A stretch of DNA of 64,000 bases. Origin: JBBATK01 sp040398805. Lineage in GTDB: Bacteria > Bacteroidota > Ignavibacteria > Kapaibacteriales > NICIL-2. The position numbers and the translations under genes are program-made. This document shows, piece by piece, positions 25,593 to 35,072 of the stretch. Within the stretch, counting starts at the first letter, position 1, and each line of letters starts with the position of its first letter. Where the stretch lies: NCBI GenBank assembly GCA_040398805.1, contig JBBATK010000001.1, forward strand, positions 558,001 to 622,000, in the 5' to 3' direction. A model generated the notes under the pieces. The model saw only the letters and a program-made list of their open reading frames with translations, had not been told where the DNA came from and ran no database searches.

Positions 25593-27581
25593 TCACGCAC
25601 CGTTTTTCGGTATGTCGAAATAGAAAGAACTTCCAACTCCGACCTCTGATGTGCAATGAACGGTGCCATGCATTTTTTCGATGAGGCGCTTCACGCTCAC
25701 GAGGCCGATGCCCGTGCTATCCTCCCCGCCGGTCGTTCTGCTACCCCCTTTGACAGTACCCGTGAAAATATTGCGCAAACGATCGGGAGCAATGCCCGGT
25801 CCTTGGTCCGTTACCGTGAACCGAACGAAGCCGTCGCGTACCGACTCGCGAACGGACAGTGTGATGGTGGTGTTGTTCGGCGAATACTTGATGGCGTTCG
25901 ATACCAGGTTCTCCACGCATCGCTGAAGAGCTACACGATCGCCTACCACCATGTGCTCATGCTCCGCACCGTCGAAACGGATGCTCTGACTCTTCGCATA
26001 CGCGCGGGCGGAAAGGTCGTCCAAGGCATCGCGGACGGAGTTCGTGAGATTGACATTCATCGGCTCGATGACAACCGATTGTGGTTGAGATGAGTTGCCC
26101 TGCAAGAGGTGAGTGACGATGTCTTTCATGCGATGAGCGGTCTTCGAGATGGAGGTGATCGAGTTGCGGATCTCGCTCATGCTCATGCGCTCCAGGTATC
26201 TCTCCAGGGTCGAGGTATGCACGAGTATTCCCGCGATCGGATTCTTCAAGTCGTGATAGACGATAGAGAACACCTCGTTCTTCTCCTGGGCCACATGTTG
26301 CAGGTGCGCATTGAGATCGTCCAGGTGCTGAAGCGCGGTCGCCAGTTCCGCACTCTCTTTCCGATCCTGCTCGATCTCTCGTTCGAAACGCTCCCGCCTC
26401 AACGCGATCTCGAGCTGCTGTACCTGCTTGCTTACGTCTTCACCGGAAATGATCTCGCGCAGCTCGATGGCCTTCTCTTTGTGCGACAGTGCTTTCTCGA
26501 ACAATCGTATCTGTTTGTACGCAACCGTGAACGTTTCGTGCACCCGCATCTCCAACCGCTTCAATCCAAGTTCCTGCGCGATGCGCAAGCACTTCACGAG
26601 AAGCTCGGTTGCCCGCATCGTATTGAACTGTTCAGACTCTTCGTTGAGGTGAAGGTCTGCGAAGGCCAGGTACGTCTCCGCCATCCCCACATAATCGTGC
26701 GCATTCTCCCAGAACTTCAGACTTTCTTTGAACATGACGACGGCTTGATCTTCCAGTCCCTGCTTATTGAGGATCTCACCGATGTAGAAAAGGCTTCCTG
26801 CCACTCCGCGATGATTGTTCGATTCACGTCGCAGCACCATGCTTCTGTGGTGGAATGCCAACGCATCTTCCAATCCGCCCATGCGCGTACACAACGTGCC
26901 CATGCGCTCGAGCGTCCACGCCTCGCCGCCCTTGTCCTCCTCTTGCTGATAGATCGCCATGCTCTGCTGATAGAAGGAGATGGACGTGGCGTATTCACCG
27001 AGATCGAAGTATACCGATCCCAAGGAGCTCAGGGCCGCGGCACGACCGCGCTCATCGTGGGCATCCGTACCTATGAGCAAAGCCTCGTGGAAATGCGTCA
27101 GGGCTTTCGCATACTCGGCAAGGGACTGATAGACACCGCCTTGAGTGGACTGGATCCGGAATCGTATGCTCGGCTTCGCACTTGCCTCCGCATGCGCGGT
27201 GTCCTCCAGGATATGCAGCGCTTGAAAGAAGTCACCCATCAAAGCATAGACGCCTGCGAGAGTGCATTGGCACTCCAAGAGCGACTCCACATCATCCTCG
27301 CTCTCGAAAAGCTTCAAGGCCGTCTCGGCCTCCGCGAGCGCTCTCGAGGAGTCACCCAGCAACGTATGGCATTTCGAGCACAAGGCCAACGACGAAGCCA
27401 ATCCCGATCGATACGACAGCGCCTCCGACAGCTCGAGGGCCTCAAGCGCCATGTCGAGGGCATCATGCGCATTCCACACATGCAGTAACTCCGCGCGCTT
27501 GAGCAGGCGATGCACTCCCTGCGACGACATGCGGTCGGTAGATGAATCGGAAAAGCGGTGTATGTCGGATTCGAAAGCCAT
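25593..27581 (-). CDS. TPR-repeat sensor histidine kinase
   Basis: Cytoplasmic histidine kinase of 662 residues. Residues ~20-390 are a string of TPR-like helical repeats (for example SSRALAEAETALKLFES, YAKALTHFHEALLIG, EYATSISFYQQSMAIYQQE, LEDALAFHHRSMVLR). A coiled coil (~390-430) leads to the HisKA domain with phosphoacceptor His443 (FSIVYHDLKNP). The ATPase domain shows the N box ENLVSNAIKYSPNN, G1 DQGPGIAP and G2 GIGLVSVKRLIEKM. There is no signal peptide, no transmembrane helix and no receiver domain. TPR kinases of this layout are common in Bacteroidota. It is co-directional with, and 5 bp downstream of, a thioesterase gene; the PorX-like regulator is divergent on the other side, so they could be partners. 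Confidence 0.9.
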   Translation of the reverse strand: MAFESDIHRFSDSSTDRMSSQGVHRLLKRAELLHVWNAHDALDMALEALELSEALSYRSGLASSLALCSKCHTLLGDSSRALAEAETALKLFESEDDVESLLECQCTLAGVYALMGDFFQALHILEDTAHAEASAKPSIRFRIQSTQGGVYQSLAEYAKALTHFHEALLIGTDAHDERGRAAALSSLGSVYFDLGEYATSISFYQQSMAIYQQEEDKGGEAWTLERMGTLCTRMGGLEDALAFHHRSMVLRRESNNHRGVAGSLFYIGEILNKQGLEDQAVVMFKESLKFWENAHDYVGMAETYLAFADLHLNEESEQFNTMRATELLVKCLRIAQELGLKRLEMRVHETFTVAYKQIRLFEKALSHKEKAIELREIISGEDVSKQVQQLEIALRRERFEREIEQDRKESAELATALQHLDDLNAHLQHVAQEKNEVFSIVYHDLKNPIAGILVHTSTLERYLERMSMSEIRNSITSISKTAHRMKDIVTHLLQGNSSQPQSVVIEPMNVNLTNSVRDALDDLSARAYAKSQSIRFDGAEHEHMVVGDRVALQRCVENLVSNAIKYSPNNTTITLSVRESVRDGFVRFTVTDQGPGIAPDRLRNIFTGTVKGGSRTTGGEDSTGIGLVSVKRLIEKMHGTVHCTSEVGVGSSFYFDIPKNGA

Positions 27582-27586
27582 TCGTC

Positions 27587-28015
27587 TCAGGAAACAATCG
27601 CCATGGTTGCCGTGGCACGGGCGCAGAGCTTCTCCACTCCATGATCATCCACGCTGAAAACATCCGCCTCGCAGAAACTCAACGAGTTTCCGTGCTTGAC
27701 TGCCCTGCCCTTTGCGCGGGCCTTGACACCGACAAGCGGAAAGAAGTAGCTGGTCTTCAATTCCACGGTCACCATCTGCTGCGTCTCTGAAACGAGGGTG
27801 AAACCGGCGAAGCCCGCGGCCACATCGGCAAGAGTGGCGATGACACCACCATGCGTGATGCCTACTTGCTGCCGGTGCTGTGGTTCCAGCACAAGTTCCG
27901 CCTCCACGTACGCGGCTTCGATCACCGTGAGGGTGCAGCCGATGTGTTTCATGAATTCCTGCCTCGTGAGTTCTTCTCGAATCCGCTCGGCGAAATGGGG
28001 GTTCTTCGGTTCCAT
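27587..28015 (-). CDS. PaaI family hot-dog thioesterase
   Basis: Acyl-CoA thioesterase of the PaaI/hot-dog family, 142 residues. The family core GITHGGVIATLADVAAGFA (HGG-x-D-x pattern, with Asp and the preceding His-Gly-Gly) and a central VELKTSYFFPL strand are visible. It hydrolyses aromatic or medium-chain acyl-CoA thioesters in well-studied relatives, but the substrate here is unknown. It ends 5 bp before the start of the TPR kinase, suggesting a bicistronic message, which is an unexpected pairing. Confidence 0.87.
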   Translation of the reverse strand: MEPKNPHFAERIREELTRQEFMKHIGCTLTVIEAAYVEAELVLEPQHRQQVGITHGGVIATLADVAAGFAGFTLVSETQQMVTVELKTSYFFPLVGVKARAKGRAVKHGNSLSFCEADVFSVDDHGVEKLCARATATMAIVS

Positions 28016-28258
28016 AGTTTTCCCTGGAGATTATCGGTGAATGTCGGTCAAGGTAAAGTATCCGGTGGAAAAATACCGATCGTCGGGAAAGCTTTGATGA
28101 CGATTCACCGAGTCACGTCTCATCGGTTGTGAACGGAATGCAGCGGATGAACACGAAAACGGGCAGTGGTTCGTATTTTCCCCAAGCACTCCTCACCATC
28201 CAAACCGGCGAATGCACATTGGTACGATTGTTCGTGTTTAACTACTCTCATTCCCTTC

Positions 28259-29830
28259 ATGGAAACACAACGTCGTATACTCTGGGTCGATGATGAAATC
28301 GACCTGCTTCGACCGCACATCATCCTCCTCGAGCAGCGCGGCTATAACGTCTCCACCTGTAGCAATGGCACTGACGCCATCGAACTCGTGCAGCGGGAAT
28401 CGTTCGGGCTGGTTTTCCTCGACGAAAGCATGGTCGGCATGAGCGGACTTGAAGTGCTCGAAGCCCTGAAAAGCATCGATCCCTCGTTGCCCGTCGTCAT
28501 GGTCACGAAGAACGAGCAGGAGTCGCTCATGGACGAGGCCATAGGCCGGAAGATCGATGACTATCTCACCAAGCCGGTGAATCCTGCGCAAATCCTCGCC
28601 GCGTGCAAGAAGTTCCTCGAATCGCGGCGTATTTCGGAGCAGAAGTTCACGCAGGAGTATTTCAAGGGTTTCAATGAGCTTTCCAACCGGCTTATGAACC
28701 GCGCCTCGTGGGAGGACTGGGTGGACATCTACCAGAAGATGGTGCAATGGAGCATCGACCTCGATGAACACCCCGACCTTGGCTTTCGCCAGACCCTCGC
28801 CGACCAGTGGCAGGAATGCAATCGGCAATTCTCCCGATACGTCACCGATGAGTACATGTCCTGGTTGAACGACAAACCCCGACCCGGAATGCCTCTGCTG
28901 TCGCCGCATATTTTCGACGAAGTGGTTCTCCCGCGGTTGCGGAATGGTCGCCGGACCGTGGTATTCGTTATCGATTGCATGCGCCTTGACCAGTGGCTTG
29001 TCATGGAGGAATTCATCCGGCCGCTCTTCACCGTGTCGAAAAGCTTCTACAGTTCCATCCTTCCCACGGCCACCCCGTATGCAAGGAATGCGATATTCAG
29101 CGGACTCTTCCCTGCGGATCTTGCGAAACACTATCCCGCGTGGGCCCCGCAGGATTCCGAATCGGAACATTCACAGAACGCGTACGAAAAGGAACTGCTC
29201 GAGGCATATGTGAAGCGCCGATTCGTCAATCTGGAGAGTCCGTTGCAGTACGTGAAGATCATCGACACCGACTTCGGCAAACGCATCGAAAGCGACCTGC
29301 ACCGCATTGTCAAATCACCGCTCACCGCCATCGTCGTGAACGCCGTGGACATGATCGCTCACTCGCGCAGCGACTACGCCATCCTTCGCGAGATCGCCCC
29401 CGACGAGTCTGCGTACCGTTCCCTTACGCGTTCGTGGTTCCAGCATTCCAGCTTCTTCGGCATGCTGCGTACCCTGTCGGCCATGAAGGACGTGGACGTG
29501 ATCGTCACCACCGACCACGGGTCCATCCGCTGCATGCATGGGGTGAAGGTGCTCGGCGACCGCGATACCTCCACGAACCTGCGCTACAAGATCGGAAGGA
29601 ATGTGAAAGCCGAAGAGCGCCACGCGATGCTCGTGAAGAGTCCCGAGCAGCTTCGCCTGCCCCGCACGTCGGTGACGCAGAACATGATCATAGCGAAAGA
29701 GGATTTCTACTTCGTGTACCCGACGGACTATCACCACTATCTCAACAAATACAAGGACGGGTTCCAGCACGGCGGAATTTCCATGGAAGAAATGATCCTA
29801 CCCGTCGTAGTTTTGGAGTCGAAGTCGTAA
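28259..29830 (+). CDS. porX: PorX-type response regulator with PglZ domain
   Basis: Response regulator of 523 residues: receiver domain (1-120) with phosphoacceptor Asp55 (LVFLDESMVGMSG) and acidic pair Asp11-Asp12, a linker helical bundle (~125-220), and a C-terminal alkaline-phosphatase-superfamily PglZ domain. Metal-site features of that fold are visible: VFVIDCMRLDQW, TATPYARNAIFSGLFP, TTDHGSIRC, and QHGGISMEEMILPVVVL at the end. This is the PorX architecture; in Bacteroidota PorX regulates type IX secretion genes together with kinase PorY and sigma factor SigP. Start at the ATG at 28259. The symbol rests on architecture and not on a tested function. Confidence 0.85.
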   Translation: METQRRILWVDDEIDLLRPHIILLEQRGYNVSTCSNGTDAIELVQRESFGLVFLDESMVGMSGLEVLEALKSIDPSLPVVMVTKNEQESLMDEAIGRKIDDYLTKPVNPAQILAACKKFLESRRISEQKFTQEYFKGFNELSNRLMNRASWEDWVDIYQKMVQWSIDLDEHPDLGFRQTLADQWQECNRQFSRYVTDEYMSWLNDKPRPGMPLLSPHIFDEVVLPRLRNGRRTVVFVIDCMRLDQWLVMEEFIRPLFTVSKSFYSSILPTATPYARNAIFSGLFPADLAKHYPAWAPQDSESEHSQNAYEKELLEAYVKRRFVNLESPLQYVKIIDTDFGKRIESDLHRIVKSPLTAIVVNAVDMIAHSRSDYAILREIAPDESAYRSLTRSWFQHSSFFGMLRTLSAMKDVDVIVTTDHGSIRCMHGVKVLGDRDTSTNLRYKIGRNVKAEERHAMLVKSPEQLRLPRTSVTQNMIIAKEDFYFVYPTDYHHYLNKYKDGFQHGGISMEEMILPVVVLESKS

Positions 29831-29898
29831 GCGCGTCGCATGACGTCCGCCAGTCACGCACGCCCCGACGTCGTTTGTTGTCCACTTGAAAGCGTTGC

Positions 29899-30384
29899 AT
29901 GGATTCGGAGAGGTATCTCACTCATTCGGAAAAAGAAACAATCGATCTGGGTCGCAGATTCGCCGAGCGTTTACACCGCGGCGACTGCGTCACTCTCTTT
30001 GGTGATCTCGGTGCAGGCAAGACGGAATTCGCCAAAGGCATCTGCGAACATTTTCGCGTAAGCGACATCGTTTCCAGTCCTACCTACACGATCATGAACC
30101 AGTACGACGGGGAACTGCCGGACGGACAACCTCTTCAGATCTACCACATAGACCTGTATAGGATCAAGACCAGCGAAGAACTCGAAAACGTCGGCTTTGA
30201 CGACTGCATGTATGCGCATAATTCCATCAAGCTGGTCGAATGGGCTGAACGTGCAGAGCAAGGTTTGCCGAGTTCCCGATACGCCGTGAACCTCCGCGCA
30301 TCCGCCGACGACGATTCGGAACGTGTCGTGGAAATCACCGCTATCGGCATGCCCGAGCACACCCATCTCCCTTTGGAATCATAA
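29899..30384 (+). CDS. tsaE: tRNA t6A modification ATPase TsaE
   Basis: ATPase subunit of the complex that makes N6-threonylcarbamoyladenosine at tRNA position 37. At 161 residues it is the usual size. The P-loop is LFGDLGAGKTEFAKGI, followed by switch-like SSPTYTIMNQY and the Walker B region YHIDLYRIKTSEEL, and VEWAERAE, all characteristic. It starts 68 bp after the PorX-like gene and ends 26 bp before the aminotransferase. Confidence 0.95.
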   Translation: MDSERYLTHSEKETIDLGRRFAERLHRGDCVTLFGDLGAGKTEFAKGICEHFRVSDIVSSPTYTIMNQYDGELPDGQPLQIYHIDLYRIKTSEELENVGFDDCMYAHNSIKLVEWAERAEQGLPSSRYAVNLRASADDDSERVVEITAIGMPEHTHLPLES

Positions 30385-30410
30385 CCCACAACCCCTAACC
30401 GTCCATCCGT

Positions 30411-31586
30411 ATGCATATCGCCGAACGAATCTCCCGACTAGGTACTGAAACAGCTTTCGAAGTTCTTGTCCGCGCGCGGGCGCTCGAAGCCCAAGGTAAG
30501 AACATCGTTCACCTCGAGATCGGCGAACCGGATTTCGATACCCCGGACAACATCATCGAAGCGGCGAAGAATGCACTCGACAATTCGTGGACGCATTATG
30601 GTCCGAGCAACGGACTTCCCGCAGCTCGTGAGGCGTGCGCCGCGTACTTCAACAAGACCCGCGGTGTGGACCTGTATAACGCCAACGAAGTCGTCATCGT
30701 TCCCGGTGCGAAACCCATCATCTTCTACGCACTCATGGCCGTCTTGGATGAAGGGGACGAAGTCATTTACCCGAACCCTGGTTTCCCCATCTACGAATCC
30801 GTCATCAACTTCCTCAAGGCGGTTCCCGTTGCGCTTCCGTTGAAGGAGGAGAAGGAGTTCCGTTTCGATCTCGCGGACCTGGAGGCGCGCATCACGCCCA
30901 AGACGCGTATGATCATCCTCAATACGCCGCAGAACCCCACGGGAGGCATCCTTACCCACGACGACCTTGAGGGTATCGCCCGCCTGGCCGTGAAACACGA
31001 CCTCATCGTCTTTTCCGATGAGATCTACTCGCAAGTGACCTACGACGATTTCACGCACGAAACCATCACCCAGTTCGAGGGCATGAAGGAACGCACCATC
31101 GTCCTCGACGGATTTTCGAAGACCTTCGCCATGACGGGATGGCGCTTGGGATACGGATTGATGCCGGAAGAGATCGCCAAGGTCGTGGCGAAACTCCAAA
31201 CGAATTGCACCAGCTGTGCGCCGTCGTTCACTCAGATCGCAGGGATCGAGGCATTGACGGACAATACGCTGCCGCGTGTGAACGAATTCCTTGCCGAGTT
31301 CAAACGTCGCCGTGACGTGATCGTCGAAGGTTTGAATTCCATCCCCGGCTTCCGCTGTCATTCGCCGAAGGGTGCGTTCTACGTCTTCCCGAACATCACG
31401 GGCACGGGCATGACCTCGCAAGAATGTGCGGACTTCCTTTTGTATGAAGCCGGTGTGGCCTGCCTGAGCGGCACTGCCTTCGGAGCCGTCGGCGAGGGGT
31501 TCATCCGCTTCTCCTATGCCAACAGCGTGGAGAACATCGAAGAAGCTCTGCGCCGCATCCGTGCTGCGTTCGCGTCTCGCGCCTAA
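30411..31586 (+). CDS. Class I/II PLP-dependent aminotransferase (aspartate aminotransferase-like)
   Basis: Fold-type I PLP aminotransferase of the aspartate aminotransferase I-gamma type, 391 residues. The PLP lysine is Lys237 (DGFSKTFAMTGWRLGY). Other conserved parts are IGEPDFDTP, LNTPQNPTGG (Asn contacting PLP), FSDEIYSQVTYDD and FIRFSYANSVENIEEAL (Arg binding the carboxylate). Likely substrates are aspartate/2-oxoglutarate, but other amino acids are possible. Start at the ATG at 30411. Confidence 0.92.
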   Translation: MHIAERISRLGTETAFEVLVRARALEAQGKNIVHLEIGEPDFDTPDNIIEAAKNALDNSWTHYGPSNGLPAAREACAAYFNKTRGVDLYNANEVVIVPGAKPIIFYALMAVLDEGDEVIYPNPGFPIYESVINFLKAVPVALPLKEEKEFRFDLADLEARITPKTRMIILNTPQNPTGGILTHDDLEGIARLAVKHDLIVFSDEIYSQVTYDDFTHETITQFEGMKERTIVLDGFSKTFAMTGWRLGYGLMPEEIAKVVAKLQTNCTSCAPSFTQIAGIEALTDNTLPRVNEFLAEFKRRRDVIVEGLNSIPGFRCHSPKGAFYVFPNITGTGMTSQECADFLLYEAGVACLSGTAFGAVGEGFIRFSYANSVENIEEALRRIRAAFASRA

Positions 31587-31619
31587 CACGATTCCTCACG
31601 TCACCATTCCATCGTACGT

Positions 31620-32669
31620 ATGAAGTTCCTGTTGTATGTGGTCGGTCTGGGTGGAGCACTCGCACTCGGCATTTTTCCGCGTCCGCAGGTCCCGCGTCCC
31701 CTCCTCACGCGCATACTCACGGTGGCACTCGTCGTCGCGGTGACGTTTCTGACGTTTCTTCCGCCGCTGGTGGGAACCTTCGGGGATGCCATCATGAACA
31801 AGGAACGTCATGCGGCCCAACCAAAAGTCAACGTCCTCATCCGACCCGACCTCTCGTCGGTGGATTCTCTTCTGCGTATCTCCTATCAGGAACCCGGTGC
31901 TTCGAAGAGTCTGATTCTTCGATTCGCTTCGCAGGACCTGGTAGACCGGACCCGCGCATGTGATCCGGCGAAACCGGTGGTCGTCACGGTGACGAACGAA
32001 AGCGATCATCAGACCTTTCTCGTCCACGACGTGCTTGGTTCCCGACCGCTCCTCTTCCTGCCGTACATTCCTGCCCTCGAAGAGCGCTCCCGCATCATGT
32101 TCTTGCATGTACCCATGTCGTGGGTGGGGTTCCTTGCCTTCATCGTCACGCTGTGGTATTCGGTGCTGTATCTGCGCAGGGAACAGGCGGATCACGATCT
32201 CATGGCGGCGAGCTCTGCGGGTATCGGACTTCTCTTCTGCTCTCTGGCGTACGTCACGGGCGCTCTCTGGGCGAAGTTCAATTGGGGGAAGTTCTTCAAT
32301 TGGGACATGCGTGAATTCTCCGTCCTTGTCCTCCTTCTCATGTACGGCGCTTACTTCGCCCTACGGTCATCCATTCCGCAACCGGCGCGCCGCGCACGGA
32401 TATCGGGAGTCTATGCCATCATCAGCTGCGTGGCTGCACTGTTCCTCCTGTTCATCGTGCCGCGAATGACACAGTCCCTGCATCCCGGTTCTCAAAGCGA
32501 CACGAATGCGGGTCCGATACTCAGCACCCAAGCGGATGCCATCAACATCACGAAAGCGTACATCTTCTCGCTGTCCCTTGGCGCTTTCACCCTGCTGTAT
32601 TTCTGGATGCTGAACCTTGGCATACGGATCCGCAAGGCGGAAGAAGCCGTCCGTGAGCGGATGTCGTGA
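31620..32669 (+). CDS. ccmC: CcmC-like cytochrome c biogenesis protein
   Basis: Integral membrane protein of 349 residues with about eight hydrophobic segments. The tryptophan-rich WWD-type region is KFNWGKFFNWDMREFSVLVL (about residues 220-239) and the nearby histidines, such as MFLHVPMSW, match the heme-binding CcmC/CcsA family. It has an extra N-terminal part with two helices and a periplasmic insert (residues ~60-150) not present in E. coli CcmC. Role: handling heme for periplasmic cytochrome c maturation. CcmB is at 59707, so the ccm genes are scattered. The 'C' assignment is by the WWD pattern and could be CcsA-like. Confidence 0.8.
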   Translation: MKFLLYVVGLGGALALGIFPRPQVPRPLLTRILTVALVVAVTFLTFLPPLVGTFGDAIMNKERHAAQPKVNVLIRPDLSSVDSLLRISYQEPGASKSLILRFASQDLVDRTRACDPAKPVVVTVTNESDHQTFLVHDVLGSRPLLFLPYIPALEERSRIMFLHVPMSWVGFLAFIVTLWYSVLYLRREQADHDLMAASSAGIGLLFCSLAYVTGALWAKFNWGKFFNWDMREFSVLVLLLMYGAYFALRSSIPQPARRARISGVYAIISCVAALFLLFIVPRMTQSLHPGSQSDTNAGPILSTQADAINITKAYIFSLSLGAFTLLYFWMLNLGIRIRKAEEAVRERMS

Positions 32670-32780
32670 CACCTTCACGCTCGGAACATGCGGGCGTGAC
32701 GGGATGACGCATTCACACGGTGAAATGCGCGGCGGTATAGGGGACCACAGACGACACTTCCGAACCTAACGACCACGATC

Positions 32781-33965
32781 ATGATACGAACCCTTGAAGA
32801 CCTTCCTTTGCATGCACACCGCGTCCTGGTGCGTGTGGATTACAACGTCCCCTCTAGTGATGCCGGTGAGATCACCGACGACACGCGGATCGTGGAGTCC
32901 TTGCCCACCGTTCGGAAGATCATCGCCGAGGGCGGCATCGCCATTCTCATGTCGCATCTCGGACGTCCCAAGGGCACCGTCAATGCGAAGTATTCCTTGG
33001 CTCCGGTGGCCGCTCACCTCTCAGCGCTTCTGGGTGTGACGGTGCACTTCGCGACGGACTGCATAGGTCCGGCTGCTGCTTCGGTCATCGATGCAGCCCG
33101 ACCGGGCGACGTCGTCGTGCTCGAGAACCTGCGCTTCCATGCGGAGGAGGAAGCGAACGACGCGAACTTCGTTGCGCAGCTCGCCCAACTTGGCGACGTG
33201 TATGTGAACGATGCCTTCGGAACCGCGCATCGGGCTCACGCAAGCACGGAGGGAGTCGCTCATCATTTCGAAGGCAAGCGCGGAGCCGGCTACCTTATTG
33301 CAAAGGAATTGCGCTACCTGGGCGCTGCCCTTTCGCATCCCGTACGTCCCTTCGTTTCCATTCTTGGCGGAAGCAAGGTGAGCGACAAGATCGAGGTGAT
33401 AGACAAGCTTCTGTCCACGGCGGATTCCATCATCATCGGCGGCGGCATGGCCAATACCTTCCTGCGGGCGATGGGCAAGGCGACAGGCGACTCGCTTGTG
33501 GAGGAGGACAAGGTGGAAACGGCTCGGACGTTGGTACAGAATGCCGGTGGAAAGATCGCGTTGCCGGTGGATGCCGTCATCGCCGATGCCTTTGATGCCC
33601 ACGCCAACACCCGCATCGTCGACGTCGATTCCATTCCTGAAGGGTGGCGCATGTTGGATATCGGACCCGAGTCGGTGAGACGATTCGCCGATATCATCAC
33701 GGGAGCGAAAACGATAGTCTGGAACGGTCCGATGGGAGTCTTCGAGTTCCCCGCCTTCAGTGCCGGTACCTTCGGTATAGCACGGGCCTTGAGTACAGCC
33801 ACGGACCACGGTGCCGTGACGGTGGTGGGCGGCGGGGATTCCGCTGCGGCCATCGCCCAGGCAGGATTGAAGGACCGGGTGACTCACGTGTCCACCGGCG
33901 GAGGTGCCTCGCTTGAATTCCTGGAAGGAAAGATTCTTCCCGGCATCGCCGCCCTGGAGGAATGA
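32781..33965 (+). CDS. pgk: Phosphoglycerate kinase
   Basis: Glycolytic/gluconeogenic enzyme converting 1,3-bisphosphoglycerate and ADP to 3-phosphoglycerate and ATP. At 394 residues it is the standard bacterial length. Visible are RVDYNVP near the N-terminus, SHLGRPKG, VLENLRFHAEEE, YVNDAFGTAHRAHAST, ILGGSKVSDKI, NGPMGVFE and the nucleotide loop GGGDSAAAIAQAG. All substrate-binding arginines around SHLGRPKG and ENLRFH are present. Start at the ATG at 32781. No gap gene is adjacent. Confidence 0.97.
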   Translation: MIRTLEDLPLHAHRVLVRVDYNVPSSDAGEITDDTRIVESLPTVRKIIAEGGIAILMSHLGRPKGTVNAKYSLAPVAAHLSALLGVTVHFATDCIGPAAASVIDAARPGDVVVLENLRFHAEEEANDANFVAQLAQLGDVYVNDAFGTAHRAHASTEGVAHHFEGKRGAGYLIAKELRYLGAALSHPVRPFVSILGGSKVSDKIEVIDKLLSTADSIIIGGGMANTFLRAMGKATGDSLVEEDKVETARTLVQNAGGKIALPVDAVIADAFDAHANTRIVDVDSIPEGWRMLDIGPESVRRFADIITGAKTIVWNGPMGVFEFPAFSAGTFGIARALSTATDHGAVTVVGGGDSAAAIAQAGLKDRVTHVSTGGGASLEFLEGKILPGIAALEE

Positions 33966-34073
33966 CGGTGCGGTGAATCTGCCGTACCGAGACACGAGGG
34001 GGAACGACGGTCGCAAAGCAATGCATCCGCCGGTCAATCGTCTGCAGAAACATAACTCACTCCATCACGGCCT

Positions 34074-34991
34074 ATGCCACGATACACCACGCAATTCGGC
34101 TTCCAGTCGAATTCCCTCATTCCACGTGCGATGAAAACGATCATCGTCATCAACGTGGTCGTCTATATCCTGACATCGTGGATACTTCCGTTCCTCAGTT
34201 ATTCCGGTACGTCGCTTGGGTATGTTTTCGAGAGTTTTTTCGCCCTCAAGCCTTTCGACAGCGAGACATTCTATCCCTATTGGCAGTTGATCACGTATCA
34301 ATTCATGCACGGCGGTTTCACGCACCTGGCCTTCAACATGTTGGCACTGTGGATGTTCGGTTCCGAGCTTGAACAGATATGGGGATCGGCGCGCTTCGTC
34401 ACGTATTACCTGCTCAGTGGGATCGGTGGCGGAATCTTGCACTTGGCGATTGAACCCGGCACTGCCGTCGGTGCATCGGGTGCCATCATGGGTGTGCTCG
34501 TCGGCTTCGGCATGATGTTCCCCGACCGCCCGGTCATGATGTTCCCGATCTTCATCCCCATTCCCGCGCGCATCTTCGTCCTTCTCTACGCGCTCATCGA
34601 CTTGTTCGCCGGCTTCTCGTCGTCGTCCGACGGAGTGGCGCATTTCGCTCACCTGGGCGGGGCCATCGCCGGATTCCTGCTGGTGAAATTCGGTGAAAGC
34701 TCGGGACTGTACGGTTTTGTCCAGAGGGTGGGTCAGTCCGTCAGCTCGGGACGAGGCGGTGCGCCCATGGGAAGAAAAGTCATCGATGCGAGGTACCGTG
34801 ACATACCGCAGGCGTCGACGGTGGCGTCGCCGTCGGGCGTGTTCCATGGCGGATCGTTCTTCTACAAGGGCGAGTACATCACGGAAGACACCGTGAATAT
34901 CATTCTTGAAAAGATCTCGGCCTCGGGGTATGATTCTCTGGATCAGCGGGAAAAGGAGATATTGATGGAGATAAGTCGTAGGATGAACTAG
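34074..34991 (+). CDS. Rhomboid family intramembrane serine protease
   Basis: Intramembrane protease of 305 residues that cuts transmembrane proteins within the bilayer. Catalytic residues: Ser135 in GASGAIMG and His193 in HFAHLGG, and the HGGFTHLAFNMLALWMFGSELE segment carries the conserved His-x3-Asn helix. About six transmembrane helices lie between residues 20 and 215; a C-terminal cytoplasmic tail of ~90 residues follows, with no known domain. Start at the ATG at 34074. Substrate unknown. Confidence 0.92.
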   Translation: MPRYTTQFGFQSNSLIPRAMKTIIVINVVVYILTSWILPFLSYSGTSLGYVFESFFALKPFDSETFYPYWQLITYQFMHGGFTHLAFNMLALWMFGSELEQIWGSARFVTYYLLSGIGGGILHLAIEPGTAVGASGAIMGVLVGFGMMFPDRPVMMFPIFIPIPARIFVLLYALIDLFAGFSSSSDGVAHFAHLGGAIAGFLLVKFGESSGLYGFVQRVGQSVSSGRGGAPMGRKVIDARYRDIPQASTVASPSGVFHGGSFFYKGEYITEDTVNIILEKISASGYDSLDQREKEILMEISRRMN

Positions 34992-34998
34992 GGCTCAG

Positions 34999-35006
34999 TA
35001 TCTTTG
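34999..35006 (+). promoter_or_regulatory. Possible -7 element (TATCTTTG) upstream of ispG
   Basis: TATCTTTG fits TAnnTTTG and lies 67 bp upstream of the ispG start, just after the rhomboid stop. No TTTG is seen at -33. Confidence 0.3.
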
Positions 35007-35072
35007 AGAGCCGACGGTGCGAGGTCTGCATGCGGACCTTGATTTACCCATATTTACCGATTGAGCGAAAAC

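Noticed and set aside
26109..27488. Long plus-strand open frame of 459 codons opposite the histidine kinase
   Set aside because: It is the antisense of a gene with clear TPR and kinase motifs on the minus strand. GC-rich coding DNA often leaves such frames open.
28016..28258. Possible small gene in the divergent region before the PorX-like gene
   Set aside because: Only short frames without family character. It looks like a promoter region for two divergent transcripts.
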